Position numbers and translations under genes: made by a program
Notes under the pieces: generated by a model
The model's input: only the letters and a program-made list of their open reading frames with translations
The model's database searches: none
What the model was told of the DNA's origin: nothing
Part shown: piece after piece, positions 16,485 to 26,207 of the stretch
Layout: each line of letters opens with the position of its first letter
How positions within the stretch are numbered: the stretch's first letter is position 1
DNA from: UBA1563 sp037440065
Lineage (GTDB): Bacteria; Bacteroidota; Ignavibacteria; Ignavibacteriales; Ignavibacteriaceae
Assembly (NCBI GenBank): GCA_037440065.1
Contig: JBBIUV010000018.1
Location: 1-64,000 of the forward strand
DNA: 64,000 bases
Reading direction: 5' to 3'

Positions 16485-17887
16485 ACAACCTCCTCTAGCG
16501 AAATTCTATCAGGAAATAATTTTATAAAATGCGCAAAAAATAATTGGCGCAATAATAATCGCTTGTATTCTGCCGACCCGCGCGCATCGCTTATTGGAGA
16601 AATTTCCGTTTGAACCATTTCGGCAGCTTCTTTAATCAACGGTGAAGAAATTATTTTATTGAGCAGAAACTCTCTTGTTTTAAAAAGATAGAGCGGAAAA
16701 GGCGCAACACCCCCAGCCGAAAGATGTAGCTCTTTTAACTTCAAATTTTCTTCTTCTAAATAAATTGCAGTGTTTACAATGGCGATATCCAGAAAAGTTC
16801 GTTTGCTAACCTTTTCATAATTGAAGTGTGAATTCTTCCCTGGAAGTCTAAAACTTATCGAGTCTAAAAGTTCATTATCTTTTTTATCAAATTGTTTGTA
16901 CCCGGTGTAAAAGTTATTTAGTGGAACAGTTCGTTCATTTTTTTCTTTTTTTAGGTGAAGTTTCGCGTCCATAGCTAACAGAAAAATAGTCATATCTCCG
17001 ATTGGCGAAGCGTTTATAATATTACCGCCAACAGTAGCACGGTTTCTTATAGGAAGCGAACCAAAATATTGGAAATAGTTTTCTAGTTGCGGGAAATATT
17101 TATTCAAAAGCAAGGAAGATTTTATTTCTGAAATAGTCGTCCGGGCATCAATGAAACATTCTCCGCTATCTATCCATATGTTTTTTATTGATTGTTCTCT
17201 TTCAAGAAACCACACTTCCTTTGAAACAAGATTTTCCCATTGCTGAACAAATAAATCAGTGCCTCCGGAAACGACAACCTCTCCGATAGACATATTTGAC
17301 AATGGGTTCATCGCAGCTAAACGTTCTGGAATTGTTAAGAAATAATCCGGAAGAATCTTTGTTTTTACAAGAGTATCATGATTTGAATCTTTTCCGTTTC
17401 GGTTTATTCCTTCAGTAACTTTTTCAACAGAGCGTTTGATAGAAGCATAACCAGTGCATCTGCAAATATTTCCATCAAGCGAGTTGATGGCTGAATCAAC
17501 TGAATAAATGTTATTGGAAAGAAAATATCCCGTGAGCGACATTAAAAATCCTGGAGTGCAAAATCCGCATTGCGAAGCGCCCTCATCTACAAAAGTTGAC
17601 TGCAATGGATTTAATTCTTTCTGATTTATTCCTTCGATCGTTACCAAATGTTTTCCATTAAGAGATACAAGAGGAAGCAAACATGAGTTTAATGATTTGT
17701 ACAGAACGGTTTTGTCGTGTAATTCTCCTACCAAGACCGTGCACGCGCCGCAATCACCTTCGCGACAGCCTTCTTTAGTTCCGGTCAAATTCAAGTTTTT
17801 TCGTACGTAATCCAAAACGGTCATCGCCGGGTTAACGTCGGTTACAACATCTTGATCATTACATATAAAATGAATTTTAACTTTCAC
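16481..17887 (-). CDS. xdhA: Xanthine dehydrogenase FeS/FAD small subunit
   Basis: A 468-residue subunit that combines both electron-transfer parts. Residues 1-165 carry two [2Fe-2S] clusters (GCREGDCGACTV with a later NSC; QCGFCTPGF and CRCTGY). The FAD domain follows with VSGGTDLFVQ and the intact RNRATVGGN block followed by SPIGD; a C-terminal CO-dehydrogenase-flavoprotein domain ends it. The start is GTG, overlapping the stop of the GH2 glycosidase gene as GTGA. Together with the following gene it forms a complete two-subunit xanthine dehydrogenase. Confidence 0.94.
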   Translation of the reverse strand: MKVKIHFICNDQDVVTDVNPAMTVLDYVRKNLNLTGTKEGCREGDCGACTVLVGELHDKTVLYKSLNSCLLPLVSLNGKHLVTIEGINQKELNPLQSTFVDEGASQCGFCTPGFLMSLTGYFLSNNIYSVDSAINSLDGNICRCTGYASIKRSVEKVTEGINRNGKDSNHDTLVKTKILPDYFLTIPERLAAMNPLSNMSIGEVVVSGGTDLFVQQWENLVSKEVWFLEREQSIKNIWIDSGECFIDARTTISEIKSSLLLNKYFPQLENYFQYFGSLPIRNRATVGGNIINASPIGDMTIFLLAMDAKLHLKKEKNERTVPLNNFYTGYKQFDKKDNELLDSISFRLPGKNSHFNYEKVSKRTFLDIAIVNTAIYLEEENLKLKELHLSAGGVAPFPLYLFKTREFLLNKIISSPLIKEAAEMVQTEISPISDARGSAEYKRLLLRQLFFAHFIKLFPDRISLEEVV

Positions 17888-19677
17888 TTCTTGGATTTGT
17901 CATTATAGAATTTTTGCAAAATGTAAAATGCTTGTTTTCTTTCTCCTTTATCGGAGATCAAACCTTTTCTGTTGTACTGGTCTTGAATGCCAGGAAGCGG
18001 CCTTCTCGGTGAACGAAAATCAACCAATATCCACGGGCTCATTCCGCGTAGGAAAGAAATTTTCTTTAACATTTCAATTTGATTCGTGTAAACATTTGCT
18101 TGATATTCTTCTGCCCAGCGCGTCTGATTATCGCCGTGCAAATTGAATTTTGCGCCCGCACCAAACTCACTAATTACAAGCGGTTTATTAAATTTTGATT
18201 CCCATTTCATTTTGGGAGCGTCTTCCGCAACGCCGCCGTACCAGCCAATGTATTCGTTCACACCGATGACGTCTAGTAAATTGCTTAGCGAATCGCTTAA
18301 GGTTATAATATTTTTTTCAGAATGAATTTCCGTTGCGGCTGAAAATAGTCTGGTTTGATCCAATTCTTTTGCGGTATTGATAAGATGCCGAAGAAAATTA
18401 TAGCGCGCTTCACCAACCGGCGTTTCATTTGCAACTGACCAAATAATTATCGGTGCGCGATTTCGATCTCGCGTTATCATTTCAGTTAATTGATTTTCAG
18501 CATTTGCGAGCACGTCTTTGTTGTCCCAAAGGATTGTCCAGTAAACAGGAATTTCTGCCCAAACCAACAGTCCAAGTTCTTCAGCTTTGCGAATCATCTT
18601 TTCGTTGTGCGGATAATGCGCGAGCCGAACGTAATTACATCCAAGTTGTTTTGCCCAGCTGAGAAGCGTGTCGGCATCTTGTTCGGAAGTTGCTCTTCCT
18701 TTTCCAAAAGGAGCCTCTTCATGAATTGAAATTCCGCGAAGAAAAATTGATTTACCATTTAGAAATATCTCGTTTTCCCTTGTCTCTATTGAGCGGAAAC
18801 CGATCTTGTCTTCAAGTACATCTGTCTTTGAGGAAATTTTTATTTGGTAAGTTTTGGGATTTTCCGGAGACCATAATTGTAAATCAGCGGTGAAATTAAT
18901 TTCTGCAAATCCGTTTTCATCAGTTTTTACTGATATAGATATCTTTGCTTCAGGAATCTCAACTGTAACGTTTTTAAGTTTTTCTGTCCCTTCAAGTTGA
19001 ATCCAGCCGGAGATTTCGTTTAAAGAATTTTTCTTCAACTGAAGAAAATAATCTTTGATAAATGTTTCGGGAACGTCTATTAAATAGACATCGCGAGTAA
19101 TGCCGCCGTAATTCCACCAGTCTGTATTAAGTGTTGGAACGCCGTCTCGTTTTCTTTTATCATCAACTTTTACGACAAGATAATTATCACCGTCAACAAG
19201 TTGGTCGGTTACTTCAAAGTTAAATGGAGTGAATCCACCGACATGTTCGCCAAGTTTCTTACCGTTCACATAAACAATTGCTTCATAATTGACTGCTCCA
19301 AAATAAAGGAAGGTACGTGTATTGTTTTTTCTTTTATATTGAAATGATTTTTTATACCAGATCGTTCCTTCGTAAAGAAACAGTTTTTCTTTTTGAGTGT
19401 TCCAATCACCGGGAACAGCAAGCTCTTCTGAATTATCAAAATTATATTCGACTAACTCCGATTTATCTTTTTGTTTTCGGTTTTCAAAATATCCGTCGTT
19501 GCGAGGTTGGTAGCGGTAGTTATAATAGCCGGTTTCATATGGATCGATAATAATTTTCCATTGACCGTTTAAGCTTTGTTTTTGGCGGTTCTCAACGTTG
19601 GTTAATAAATTTGTGCTTTGAGCCGAGAGAGATATGACTAAAGCAAAAGACAAGATCGTTGATCGAATCACTTTCAT
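17884..19677 (-). CDS. Glycoside hydrolase family 2, periplasmic
   Basis: A retaining beta-glycosidase (beta-glucuronidase, beta-galactosidase or related). From ATG 19677 the protein has 597 residues; the frame is open to a GTG at 19701, but the signal peptide (MKVIRSTILSFALVISLSAQ) starts at the ATG. The jelly-roll domain (about 35-200), the immunoglobulin-like domain (about 210-300) and the TIM barrel are in the usual order. The acid/base is E418 (SVANETP) and the nucleophile E504 (VISEFG). The sugar specificity cannot be read. It overlaps the xanthine dehydrogenase small-subunit gene by four bases, an unusual partner for a glycosidase. Confidence 0.9.
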   Translation of the reverse strand: MKVIRSTILSFALVISLSAQSTNLLTNVENRQKQSLNGQWKIIIDPYETGYYNYRYQPRNDGYFENRKQKDKSELVEYNFDNSEELAVPGDWNTQKEKLFLYEGTIWYKKSFQYKRKNNTRTFLYFGAVNYEAIVYVNGKKLGEHVGGFTPFNFEVTDQLVDGDNYLVVKVDDKRKRDGVPTLNTDWWNYGGITRDVYLIDVPETFIKDYFLQLKKNSLNEISGWIQLEGTEKLKNVTVEIPEAKISISVKTDENGFAEINFTADLQLWSPENPKTYQIKISSKTDVLEDKIGFRSIETRENEIFLNGKSIFLRGISIHEEAPFGKGRATSEQDADTLLSWAKQLGCNYVRLAHYPHNEKMIRKAEELGLLVWAEIPVYWTILWDNKDVLANAENQLTEMITRDRNRAPIIIWSVANETPVGEARYNFLRHLINTAKELDQTRLFSAATEIHSEKNIITLSDSLSNLLDVIGVNEYIGWYGGVAEDAPKMKWESKFNKPLVISEFGAGAKFNLHGDNQTRWAEEYQANVYTNQIEMLKKISFLRGMSPWILVDFRSPRRPLPGIQDQYNRKGLISDKGERKQAFYILQKFYNDKSKK

Positions 19678-19698
19678 TCTTCTATAATTAATGTTGAT

Positions 19699-19711
19699 CA
19701 CATTTAATGTG
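19699..19711. promoter_or_regulatory. Palindrome in the GH2/U32 divergent promoter region
   Basis: CACATT-T-AATGTG is a 6+6 inverted repeat between the divergent GH2 and U32 genes, in very AT-rich DNA that probably holds both promoters. Its inner half-sites resemble those bound by CRP/FNR-type regulators, but the arrangement is not the canonical one. Operator function is only inferred. Confidence 0.3.
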
Positions 19712-19761
19712 TTATATTTTAATTATAAAATTATTAAAAAAAAAGTTATAAACGACTTCCT

Positions 19762-21627
19762 TTGGAAAACGAATTACAAAGAAATTTGACAATCAAAAAC
19801 GAAATAAAAGAAATTGAACTTCTATCTCCGGCAAAAGATTTGTTGAGCGGAATCGCTGCAATAAATTGCGGTGCCGATGCGATTTACATTGGTGCGCCGA
19901 AATTTGGCGCACGCTCCGCCGCCGGAAATTCATTGCAAGACATTCAAAAACTAGTTCGATACGCGCATCAATATTGGGCGAAAGTGTATGTAACGGTAAA
20001 TACAATTTTGTACGACGATGAATTGGATGAAGTGCAGAAGTTGATTCATCAATTGTATGAAGCCGGTGTTGACGCGATCATTATTCAGGACATGGCACTT
20101 CTTGAAATGGATTTACCGCCGATTCCGCTTTTCGCCTCGACCCAAACCCACAATTATTCCGTGGTTAAAATTAAATTTCTTGAACTGTCCGGTTTACAGC
20201 GAGTTATTCTTGCTCGTGAACTATCGCTTGAACAGATCAAAGAAATTAAATTAAACACCAACGTTGATCTGGAGTTTTTTATCCATGGAGCATTGTGCGT
20301 TTGCTTTAGCGGACAATGTTATTTCAGCTTTGCTACAACTGGGCGAAGCGCGAATCGTGGTGAATGTTCGCAAGCGTGCCGGATGCTTTATTCGCTCGAA
20401 GACTCAAATGGAAAAATCATTCATGATGCAGCTTATTTACTTTCGCTTAAAGATTTAGATTTGTCAACTTACCTTCATTCACTGTTGGAAGCTGGAATTA
20501 CATCTTTTAAAATTGAAGGAAGATTGAAAGACGTTTCCTATGTAAAAAACATCACAGCTTATTACCGGCAGAAGTTAGATGAAATATTGTCGAACAATAA
20601 GTATTATAAAAAAGCATCGAGCGGAAAAATAATTTACAGATTCATTCCAGATCCCGAAAAAACTTTTAACCGCGGTTCGAGTGAATATTTCCTTTTAGGA
20701 GAGGGAAAAGAACTCGCTTCTTTTGCAACACCGAAATCCGTTGGAAAATATCTCGGCGAAGTCAAAAAAGTCGGTAACGATTATTTTGAAATTGAAGCAA
20801 ATGATTTTCTTGTAAATGGAGATGGCATTTGTTTTTTTGATGAGAAAAATAATTTGTTGGGAATGAACATTAACCGGGTTGAGAAAGATAAAATTTTCAC
20901 AAAAGAATTGGACGGATTATTCCCCGGCACAAAAATTTACCGCAATCACGATCATCAATTCATAAAAGAATTATCCAAAGACGAGACAAAAAGAAAAATC
21001 AGCTGCGAAATTGAAGTTCAAGTAGAAGAGAAGACGCTCACGATCTCCGCTGTTGATGAGGATGGAAACGCTGTTTCATTTGATAAAGCCATCGAAATGA
21101 TTGAACCGGAAGATGCGCAAAAAGCAAACGCGGTGATGGAAAATCAATTAAAAAAATCGGGCACAACAATCTTTTCTGTTAAGAAAGTTCACATCAAATC
21201 CGAAAAAGTAATCTTTCTTCCCGTTTCAAAATGGAATGAACTCCGGCGAAAAATTCTGGAACTTCTTCTTGAAGAGAGGATAAAAAACCATCCAAAACAA
21301 AATCGTAAAACGGTGAACAATTCATTCCCGTATCCGGAGAACAAATTAGACTATGCAGGAAATGTCGTCAATGAAAAAGCAAAGACATTTTATAAGAAAC
21401 ATGGGGTTGAAACAATTGAGAATGGTTTTGAAAAGCTGGATGAATTTGAAGGGAAAATCTTGATGACAACAAAATATTGTATCAAAGAAGAACTTCATAT
21501 GTGTCCTTTTAAAGCTGGGCATGCAAAAGTGCCTGAAATGAAAGAACCGCTTTACTTAAACGATGGAAAACAGAAGTATAAACTACGGTTCAACTGTCAA
21601 AAGTGTGAAATGGAAATTTATTACTAG
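19762..21627 (+). CDS. U32-family protein, RlhA-type
   Basis: A 621-residue protein of the 'peptidase U32' family, whose characterised bacterial members act in RNA hydroxylation (RlhA on 23S rRNA, TrhP on tRNA) rather than as proteases. The N-terminal barrel carries LLSPAKDLLSGIAAINCGAD and the cysteine block (HGALCVCFSGQC, then NRGECSQACR) that probably binds an iron-sulfur cluster. The C-terminal half is long, as in RlhA (about 650) and unlike TrhP (about 450), and ends with more cysteines (YCIKEELHMC, FNCQKCE). The start is TTG; no ATG lies upstream in frame. It is divergent from the GH2-purine operon. Confidence 0.86.
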   Translation: MENELQRNLTIKNEIKEIELLSPAKDLLSGIAAINCGADAIYIGAPKFGARSAAGNSLQDIQKLVRYAHQYWAKVYVTVNTILYDDELDEVQKLIHQLYEAGVDAIIIQDMALLEMDLPPIPLFASTQTHNYSVVKIKFLELSGLQRVILARELSLEQIKEIKLNTNVDLEFFIHGALCVCFSGQCYFSFATTGRSANRGECSQACRMLYSLEDSNGKIIHDAAYLLSLKDLDLSTYLHSLLEAGITSFKIEGRLKDVSYVKNITAYYRQKLDEILSNNKYYKKASSGKIIYRFIPDPEKTFNRGSSEYFLLGEGKELASFATPKSVGKYLGEVKKVGNDYFEIEANDFLVNGDGICFFDEKNNLLGMNINRVEKDKIFTKELDGLFPGTKIYRNHDHQFIKELSKDETKRKISCEIEVQVEEKTLTISAVDEDGNAVSFDKAIEMIEPEDAQKANAVMENQLKKSGTTIFSVKKVHIKSEKVIFLPVSKWNELRRKILELLLEERIKNHPKQNRKTVNNSFPYPENKLDYAGNVVNEKAKTFYKKHGVETIENGFEKLDEFEGKILMTTKYCIKEELHMCPFKAGHAKVPEMKEPLYLNDGKQKYKLRFNCQKCEMEIYY

Positions 21628-21665
21628 TGAAAAAAATAAAACTGAACTTTGGATTTTGCCTTTTG

Positions 21666-22235
21666 TTATTTAACTGTGGTAGAATCTTCCTTCTCAAAAT
21701 TCAATGAAACCGAATTAATACAATAACGTAAATTTGTAGGAGCCGGGCCATCATTAAAAACGTGCCCCAAATGCGATCCGCATTTTTTGCAAATCACCTC
21801 AAAACGGATCATTCCAAAACTATAATCTTTTTTCAACTCGATTGCAGAGCTTGAAGAGACATCGTAGAAACTTGGCCAACCGCAGCCGGAATCAAATTTG
21901 GTATCCGAAGAAAAAAGTTCACTTTTGCAAGCTGCACATTTATAAGTTCCTTTATCGTGATTGTCCCAATACAAACCGGTAAATGGACGCTCGGTTCCTT
22001 TTTCTCTAAGCACATGATATTGCTCGGGGGATAAACGTTCTTTCCATTCTTCTTCAGTTAAGTTTGTTGTTTCCATTTCAGAGTCATCCTTGTTGGTTAG
22101 TGAGTCCGGTGAAAAATGAATTGATTTTGCAGCAGGAGGAATCCCCATCAGCGGGGAAGCAAAATAAAGGAGTGAAATAAAAATTCCCAATAGGATAGCG
22201 GGTAAAATCAATCTTTTTTTCATCTGTTTGCTCAA
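21666..22235 (-). CDS. msrB: Peptide methionine (R)-S-oxide reductase, membrane-anchored
   Basis: Repairs the R form of methionine sulfoxide in proteins. The 189-residue protein has an N-terminal membrane anchor or signal (about 8-27), so it probably acts in the periplasm, and the MsrB domain at about 58-180. Zinc ligands are C100, C103, C149 and C152; the catalytic cysteine is C172 (RYCINS). C118 in SGCGWPS can serve as the resolving cysteine. It is convergent with the U32 gene. The 298 bases upstream, to the GH3 gene, hold AT-rich sequence in which I see no supported gene. Confidence 0.95.
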   Translation of the reverse strand: MSKQMKKRLILPAILLGIFISLLYFASPLMGIPPAAKSIHFSPDSLTNKDDSEMETTNLTEEEWKERLSPEQYHVLREKGTERPFTGLYWDNHDKGTYKCAACKSELFSSDTKFDSGCGWPSFYDVSSSSAIELKKDYSFGMIRFEVICKKCGSHLGHVFNDGPAPTNLRYCINSVSLNFEKEDSTTVK

Positions 22236-22533
22236 AGTTTATTGTGGAAGTATCGATGTTTTCTTTTTCTATTTAGTTCAACACACAATGTTTGCAAAAG
22301 GTTTCTTTTGGGGAGCGGTACTTTATTTTTACCCTATTATTATTTCAATAATAGTTTCTTTATTAGAGTGATAAATTCTTCTGGAGTAAATTATATTTGA
22401 GTCGTAGAATGTCGAAGATTCCCCTTTCTGTTAAGGCACAAAATTTGTTTAGTTCATGTGCTCTGAAATTTTATCTCAGATAAAGTTTTGATATTTTTAG
22501 TTCATTCAACTTTTATTTACTAGCGAGAACTTT

Positions 22534-24765
22534 ATGAAAGCCAAATCGACCCTCATTTTCTTACTTCTTTTCTTATTATTCGCTCAAAAGAATATTTTAT
22601 CCCAACAAACAAAAACAATTGAACAACGAGTGGATTCGGTTCTTGCGCTTATGACGCAAGACGAAAAAATCGGACAACTTGTGCAGTATTCCGGTGGATG
22701 GCAGACAGGTGCCGAGTCTACAAGACCCAAAACCGGAAGCAATGAATTAATCGCTCAGGGGAAAATCGGATCATTCTTGAATATCGCCGGCGCAGATACA
22801 TTAAAGGAGTTACAAAAAATTGCCGTTGAAAAATCAAGATTAAAAATTCCTTTGATCTTTGGGTTGGATGTTATTCATGGTTATCGTACAACCTTTCCGG
22901 TTCCAATTGCCGAAGCCAGTACCTGGGAGCCATTACTTGTTGAAAAGTCAGCACGCATGCAGGCCATTGAAGCTTCGTCTGCAGGAATTCACTGGACGTT
23001 TAATCCGATGGTTGATATCGCACGCGACCCCCGTTGGGGAAGAATTGTTGAAGGAAGCGGTGAAGATCCTGTTCTTGGAGCTGCAATGGCAGTGGCCCGC
23101 GTTAAAGGATATCAAGGAAAAGATTTATCAGCAAACAATACCATTGCTGCATGTTTAAAACATTTTGCCGGTTATGGCGGAGCTGAGGGGGGACGCGACT
23201 ACAACACCGTTGATTTTTCGGAAAGAACTTTTAGAGAAATTTATTTGAGACCTTTCAAGGTTGCTGTTGATGCCGGAGCTGCAACATTGATGGCTTCTTT
23301 TAATGAGATCGGAGGAGTCCCATCGTCGGCTAATCATCAATTACTAACAAAAATTTTACGTGACGAATGGAAGTTTGATGGATTCGTTGTAAGTGACTGG
23401 AATTCGATTGGTGAGTTAATCCCACACGGTGTTGCGAAAGATGCAAAACACGCTGGGGAACTAGCACTTAATGCGGGGTTGGATATGGACATGGAAACAA
23501 GTGCTTATATGAATCATTTAAGCGAGTTACTTGCAGAAGGGAAAGTTTCAAAACAGACACTCGACGAAAGTGTGAGAAGAATATTAAGAATTAAATTCCG
23601 TCTTGGTTTATTTGATGATCCGTACAAATATTGCGATGCGGAAAGAGAAAAGAAAACGATTCTTAGCCAGGAGATGAGGGATGCGACTTATGAAGTCGCA
23701 AAAAAGTCAATTGTTCTTTTAAAAAATGGAAATGGGTTTCTTCCTTTAAATAAGGGGACAAAAAAAATTGCAGTTATTGGACCACTTGCTAATTCAACCA
23801 CTGATCCTCTTGGACCATGGAATCAGCAGGGAGATGAAAAAAGTGTTATTTCTGTTTTACAAGGAATAAAAAATAAATTAGGTAATAAAGCTAAAATTCT
23901 TTTTGAAGAAGGTTGTTCTATAAAAGGAAATGAAAAAAGCGGCTTTACAGCAGCGGTTAAAGCAGCAAAAGAAGCCGACGTAGTAATTTTAGCGGTTGGA
24001 GAAAGTCTTGACATGAGCGGTGAAGCAAGGGCCCGCGCAACGCTTGATTTACCTGGTGTTCAAGAGGAGCTGGCAAAAGAAATTGCAAAAGCCGGAAAAC
24101 CAATTGTTGCTGTTTTAATGAACGGCAGACCACTCACCATTAACTGGCTGAATGAACATGCCGCCGCAATTTTAGAAACTTGGTTTCTGGGAATCAGAGC
24201 AGGTGATGCAATTGCAGATGTTTTGTTTGGCGACGTAAATCCAAGTGGAAAACTTCCCGTAACTTTCCCGAAATATGTTGGACAAGTTCCGATGTACTAT
24301 AATCACAAAAATACCGGCAGACCATATGATCCGAAAAACAATTATACTTCATACTATGCGGACTATGATAATTCACCTCTTTATCCTTTCGGTTATGGAT
24401 TGAGCTACACCAAATTTGATTATGATAATTTGAAATTATCTTCAAAGAAAATTTCTAAAACTGAAGCGCTGAAAATTTCAGTTGAAGTTAAAAACAATGG
24501 CTCGTATGATGGCGAGGAAGTTGTTCAACTTTATATCCGCGATTTAGTTGGGTCAGTTACTCGTCCTGTTAAGGAATTAAAAAACTTTCAGAAAATCTTT
24601 TTGAAAAAAGGTGAAGCCCAAAAAGTTGAATTCACTTTAACAAATGAAGATTTGAAGTTTTATAATCTCGATATGAACTTTACTTCAGAACCAGGAATGT
24701 TTAAAATTTTTGTTGGAACCAACTCTGCTGAGTGTCTCGAAGACGAGTTTGAATTGATAAATTAA
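22534..24765 (+). CDS. bglX: Glycoside hydrolase family 3 beta-glucosidase
   Basis: A 743-residue exo-acting beta-glucosidase with a signal peptide (to about residue 24). The family 3 N-terminal barrel carries KHFAGYGG and the nucleophile D288 in VVSDWNS. The second alpha/beta domain follows (VAVLMNGRPLTINW), then a fibronectin-III-like domain (GEEVVQLYIRDLVGS). Order and length are those of BglX. It heads a run of three genes on the same strand for breakdown of a glucan or decorated polysaccharide. Confidence 0.94.
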   Translation: MKAKSTLIFLLLFLLFAQKNILSQQTKTIEQRVDSVLALMTQDEKIGQLVQYSGGWQTGAESTRPKTGSNELIAQGKIGSFLNIAGADTLKELQKIAVEKSRLKIPLIFGLDVIHGYRTTFPVPIAEASTWEPLLVEKSARMQAIEASSAGIHWTFNPMVDIARDPRWGRIVEGSGEDPVLGAAMAVARVKGYQGKDLSANNTIAACLKHFAGYGGAEGGRDYNTVDFSERTFREIYLRPFKVAVDAGAATLMASFNEIGGVPSSANHQLLTKILRDEWKFDGFVVSDWNSIGELIPHGVAKDAKHAGELALNAGLDMDMETSAYMNHLSELLAEGKVSKQTLDESVRRILRIKFRLGLFDDPYKYCDAEREKKTILSQEMRDATYEVAKKSIVLLKNGNGFLPLNKGTKKIAVIGPLANSTTDPLGPWNQQGDEKSVISVLQGIKNKLGNKAKILFEEGCSIKGNEKSGFTAAVKAAKEADVVILAVGESLDMSGEARARATLDLPGVQEELAKEIAKAGKPIVAVLMNGRPLTINWLNEHAAAILETWFLGIRAGDAIADVLFGDVNPSGKLPVTFPKYVGQVPMYYNHKNTGRPYDPKNNYTSYYADYDNSPLYPFGYGLSYTKFDYDNLKLSSKKISKTEALKISVEVKNNGSYDGEEVVQLYIRDLVGSVTRPVKELKNFQKIFLKKGEAQKVEFTLTNEDLKFYNLDMNFTSEPGMFKIFVGTNSAECLEDEFELIN

Positions 24766-24799
24766 TAAATCACCATACATAATTTGTTCGGTGTGTATC

Positions 24800-24822
24800 A
24801 TCCACTTAGCTGAGAGGTGGAT
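24800..24822 (+). other. Intercistronic hairpin after the GH3 gene
   Basis: ATCCACTT and AGGTGGAT pair as an 8-bp stem (one G-T) with a 7-base loop. No T-run follows. It lies between the GH3 gene and the next glycosidase gene and may mark an mRNA processing or pausing site. Confidence 0.35.
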
Positions 24823-24857
24823 TTGCTCAACTGCTCTTAAAAAGTCTGAAGGAAAAG

Positions 24858-26198
24858 ATGAAAAATTTATTATTCTTTTTAGTTTTAATACACTTTGTCG
24901 GCTGCACAAATGAACCGAAAAAAGAAGAATATCAAAACCCCACAACTATTTCCGGCGTTGTTAAAAACAGCTCCGGAAAAGTTATCAGTGATGCCAAAGT
25001 TTCTCTAGCTACTGCCCCAACGTATGAAGGAGTATTAACGACCAGTCAAGGGCAATTTTACCTCGCAAATGTTCCGGCAGGGAAACATACCTTAAAAGTT
25101 GAACACATAGGATATCAAACATATCTTGCAGAAGTTCCATCGGCAGTTAACGGATACTCCACTATTAATCCGGTTTTAGCGGTAACAACGTATGATGTTC
25201 CCGCAGTAAAACCGTTAAGTACCGGACCGGTGCGAATCAAAAACAAAAAATTAGAAGTTGATTACGATGGTGATGGAATCTACGAACCTTATTATGTAAA
25301 AGGCGCTGCTTATTCTATTACACCGATCGGCGACAAACCGATAACCTCAACGTTACAAGACTTAAGCATTATTTATTTAAAACAGATGAATGCGAACACT
25401 ATTCGAACTTACGGTATTCCAAGCAAAACTATTCTAACAAAAATGGCTGCGCAAAATATACGGGTCATCTCGGGATTTTGGGTTAACACGGATTTAAATC
25501 TCTCTCTTGCTTCTGTGCGGCAACAAGTAAAAGATGATTTTGCAAAAATGGTTGTTGATCTAAAAGATAATCCGGGTGTGCTAATGTGGAATCTTGGCAA
25601 CGAACAGAATTATCAGAACGGAAACAACTCTTACTGGTACACACTTTGTCAAGAACTTGCAGTTGTAGCCTATGAAGTTGAAGGAGAAAAATATCACCCG
25701 GTATGTATTAACAATGGAAATATTTATAACATTGGAGATGTTTCAAAAAACGCTGATGATGCATCGCTAACGTATATCGATCTATGGGCTACAAACATTT
25801 ATGAACTTAACTTAACTCCGCAATTTCAAACCTATAAATCAAAATCGAACAAACCGTTGGTTATAACTGAATTTGGAATTGATGCCTTAGACGATCGAAT
25901 CAAACAGGAATATGAAACAACACAAGCCGTTGTCGACAGCATGAATTGGTCGCAGATACTTACTGCAAGCGATGTTGTAATAGGCGGTACTGTTTTTGAA
26001 TATACAGATGAATGGTGGAAAGCCGGAAATTCGTATAACCATGATTACGGAGGTTATGTTACTGGCGCGCATCCTGATGGTTACTCGAACGAAGAATGGT
26101 GGGGAATGATTGCAGTAACTCCGGATGTGAACGGAGATGGGCTTGATGAATGGCGTCCACGGCAAGTTTACTATATGTTTAAACGAAATTGGAAATGA
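24858..26198 (+). CDS. Clan-A glycosidase lipoprotein with carboxypeptidase-regulatory-like domain
   Basis: A 446-residue lipoprotein (lipobox FVGC, C16). Residues about 30-110 form a carboxypeptidase-regulatory-like beta-sandwich (TISGVVKNSSGK, LKVEHIGYQTY), often used for anchoring or glycan contact. A TIM barrel follows, with the acid/base E249 in NLGNEQN and the nucleophile E338 in VITEFG, as in GH2, GH5 and related families. I cannot fix the family or the substrate; a beta-glucan is likely given the GH3 neighbour. AAGGA precedes the ATG. Confidence 0.8.
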   Translation: MKNLLFFLVLIHFVGCTNEPKKEEYQNPTTISGVVKNSSGKVISDAKVSLATAPTYEGVLTTSQGQFYLANVPAGKHTLKVEHIGYQTYLAEVPSAVNGYSTINPVLAVTTYDVPAVKPLSTGPVRIKNKKLEVDYDGDGIYEPYYVKGAAYSITPIGDKPITSTLQDLSIIYLKQMNANTIRTYGIPSKTILTKMAAQNIRVISGFWVNTDLNLSLASVRQQVKDDFAKMVVDLKDNPGVLMWNLGNEQNYQNGNNSYWYTLCQELAVVAYEVEGEKYHPVCINNGNIYNIGDVSKNADDASLTYIDLWATNIYELNLTPQFQTYKSKSNKPLVITEFGIDALDDRIKQEYETTQAVVDSMNWSQILTASDVVIGGTVFEYTDEWWKAGNSYNHDYGGYVTGAHPDGYSNEEWWGMIAVTPDVNGDGLDEWRPRQVYYMFKRNWK

Positions 26199-26207
26199 TG
26201 ATAGTGG

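Noticed and set aside
22288..22371. A 27-codon hydrophobic reading frame (begins MFAKGFFWGA) in the gap between msrB and the GH3 gene
   Set aside because: It has no ribosome site or neighbour to support it, and AT-rich DNA often gives short hydrophobic frames by chance.
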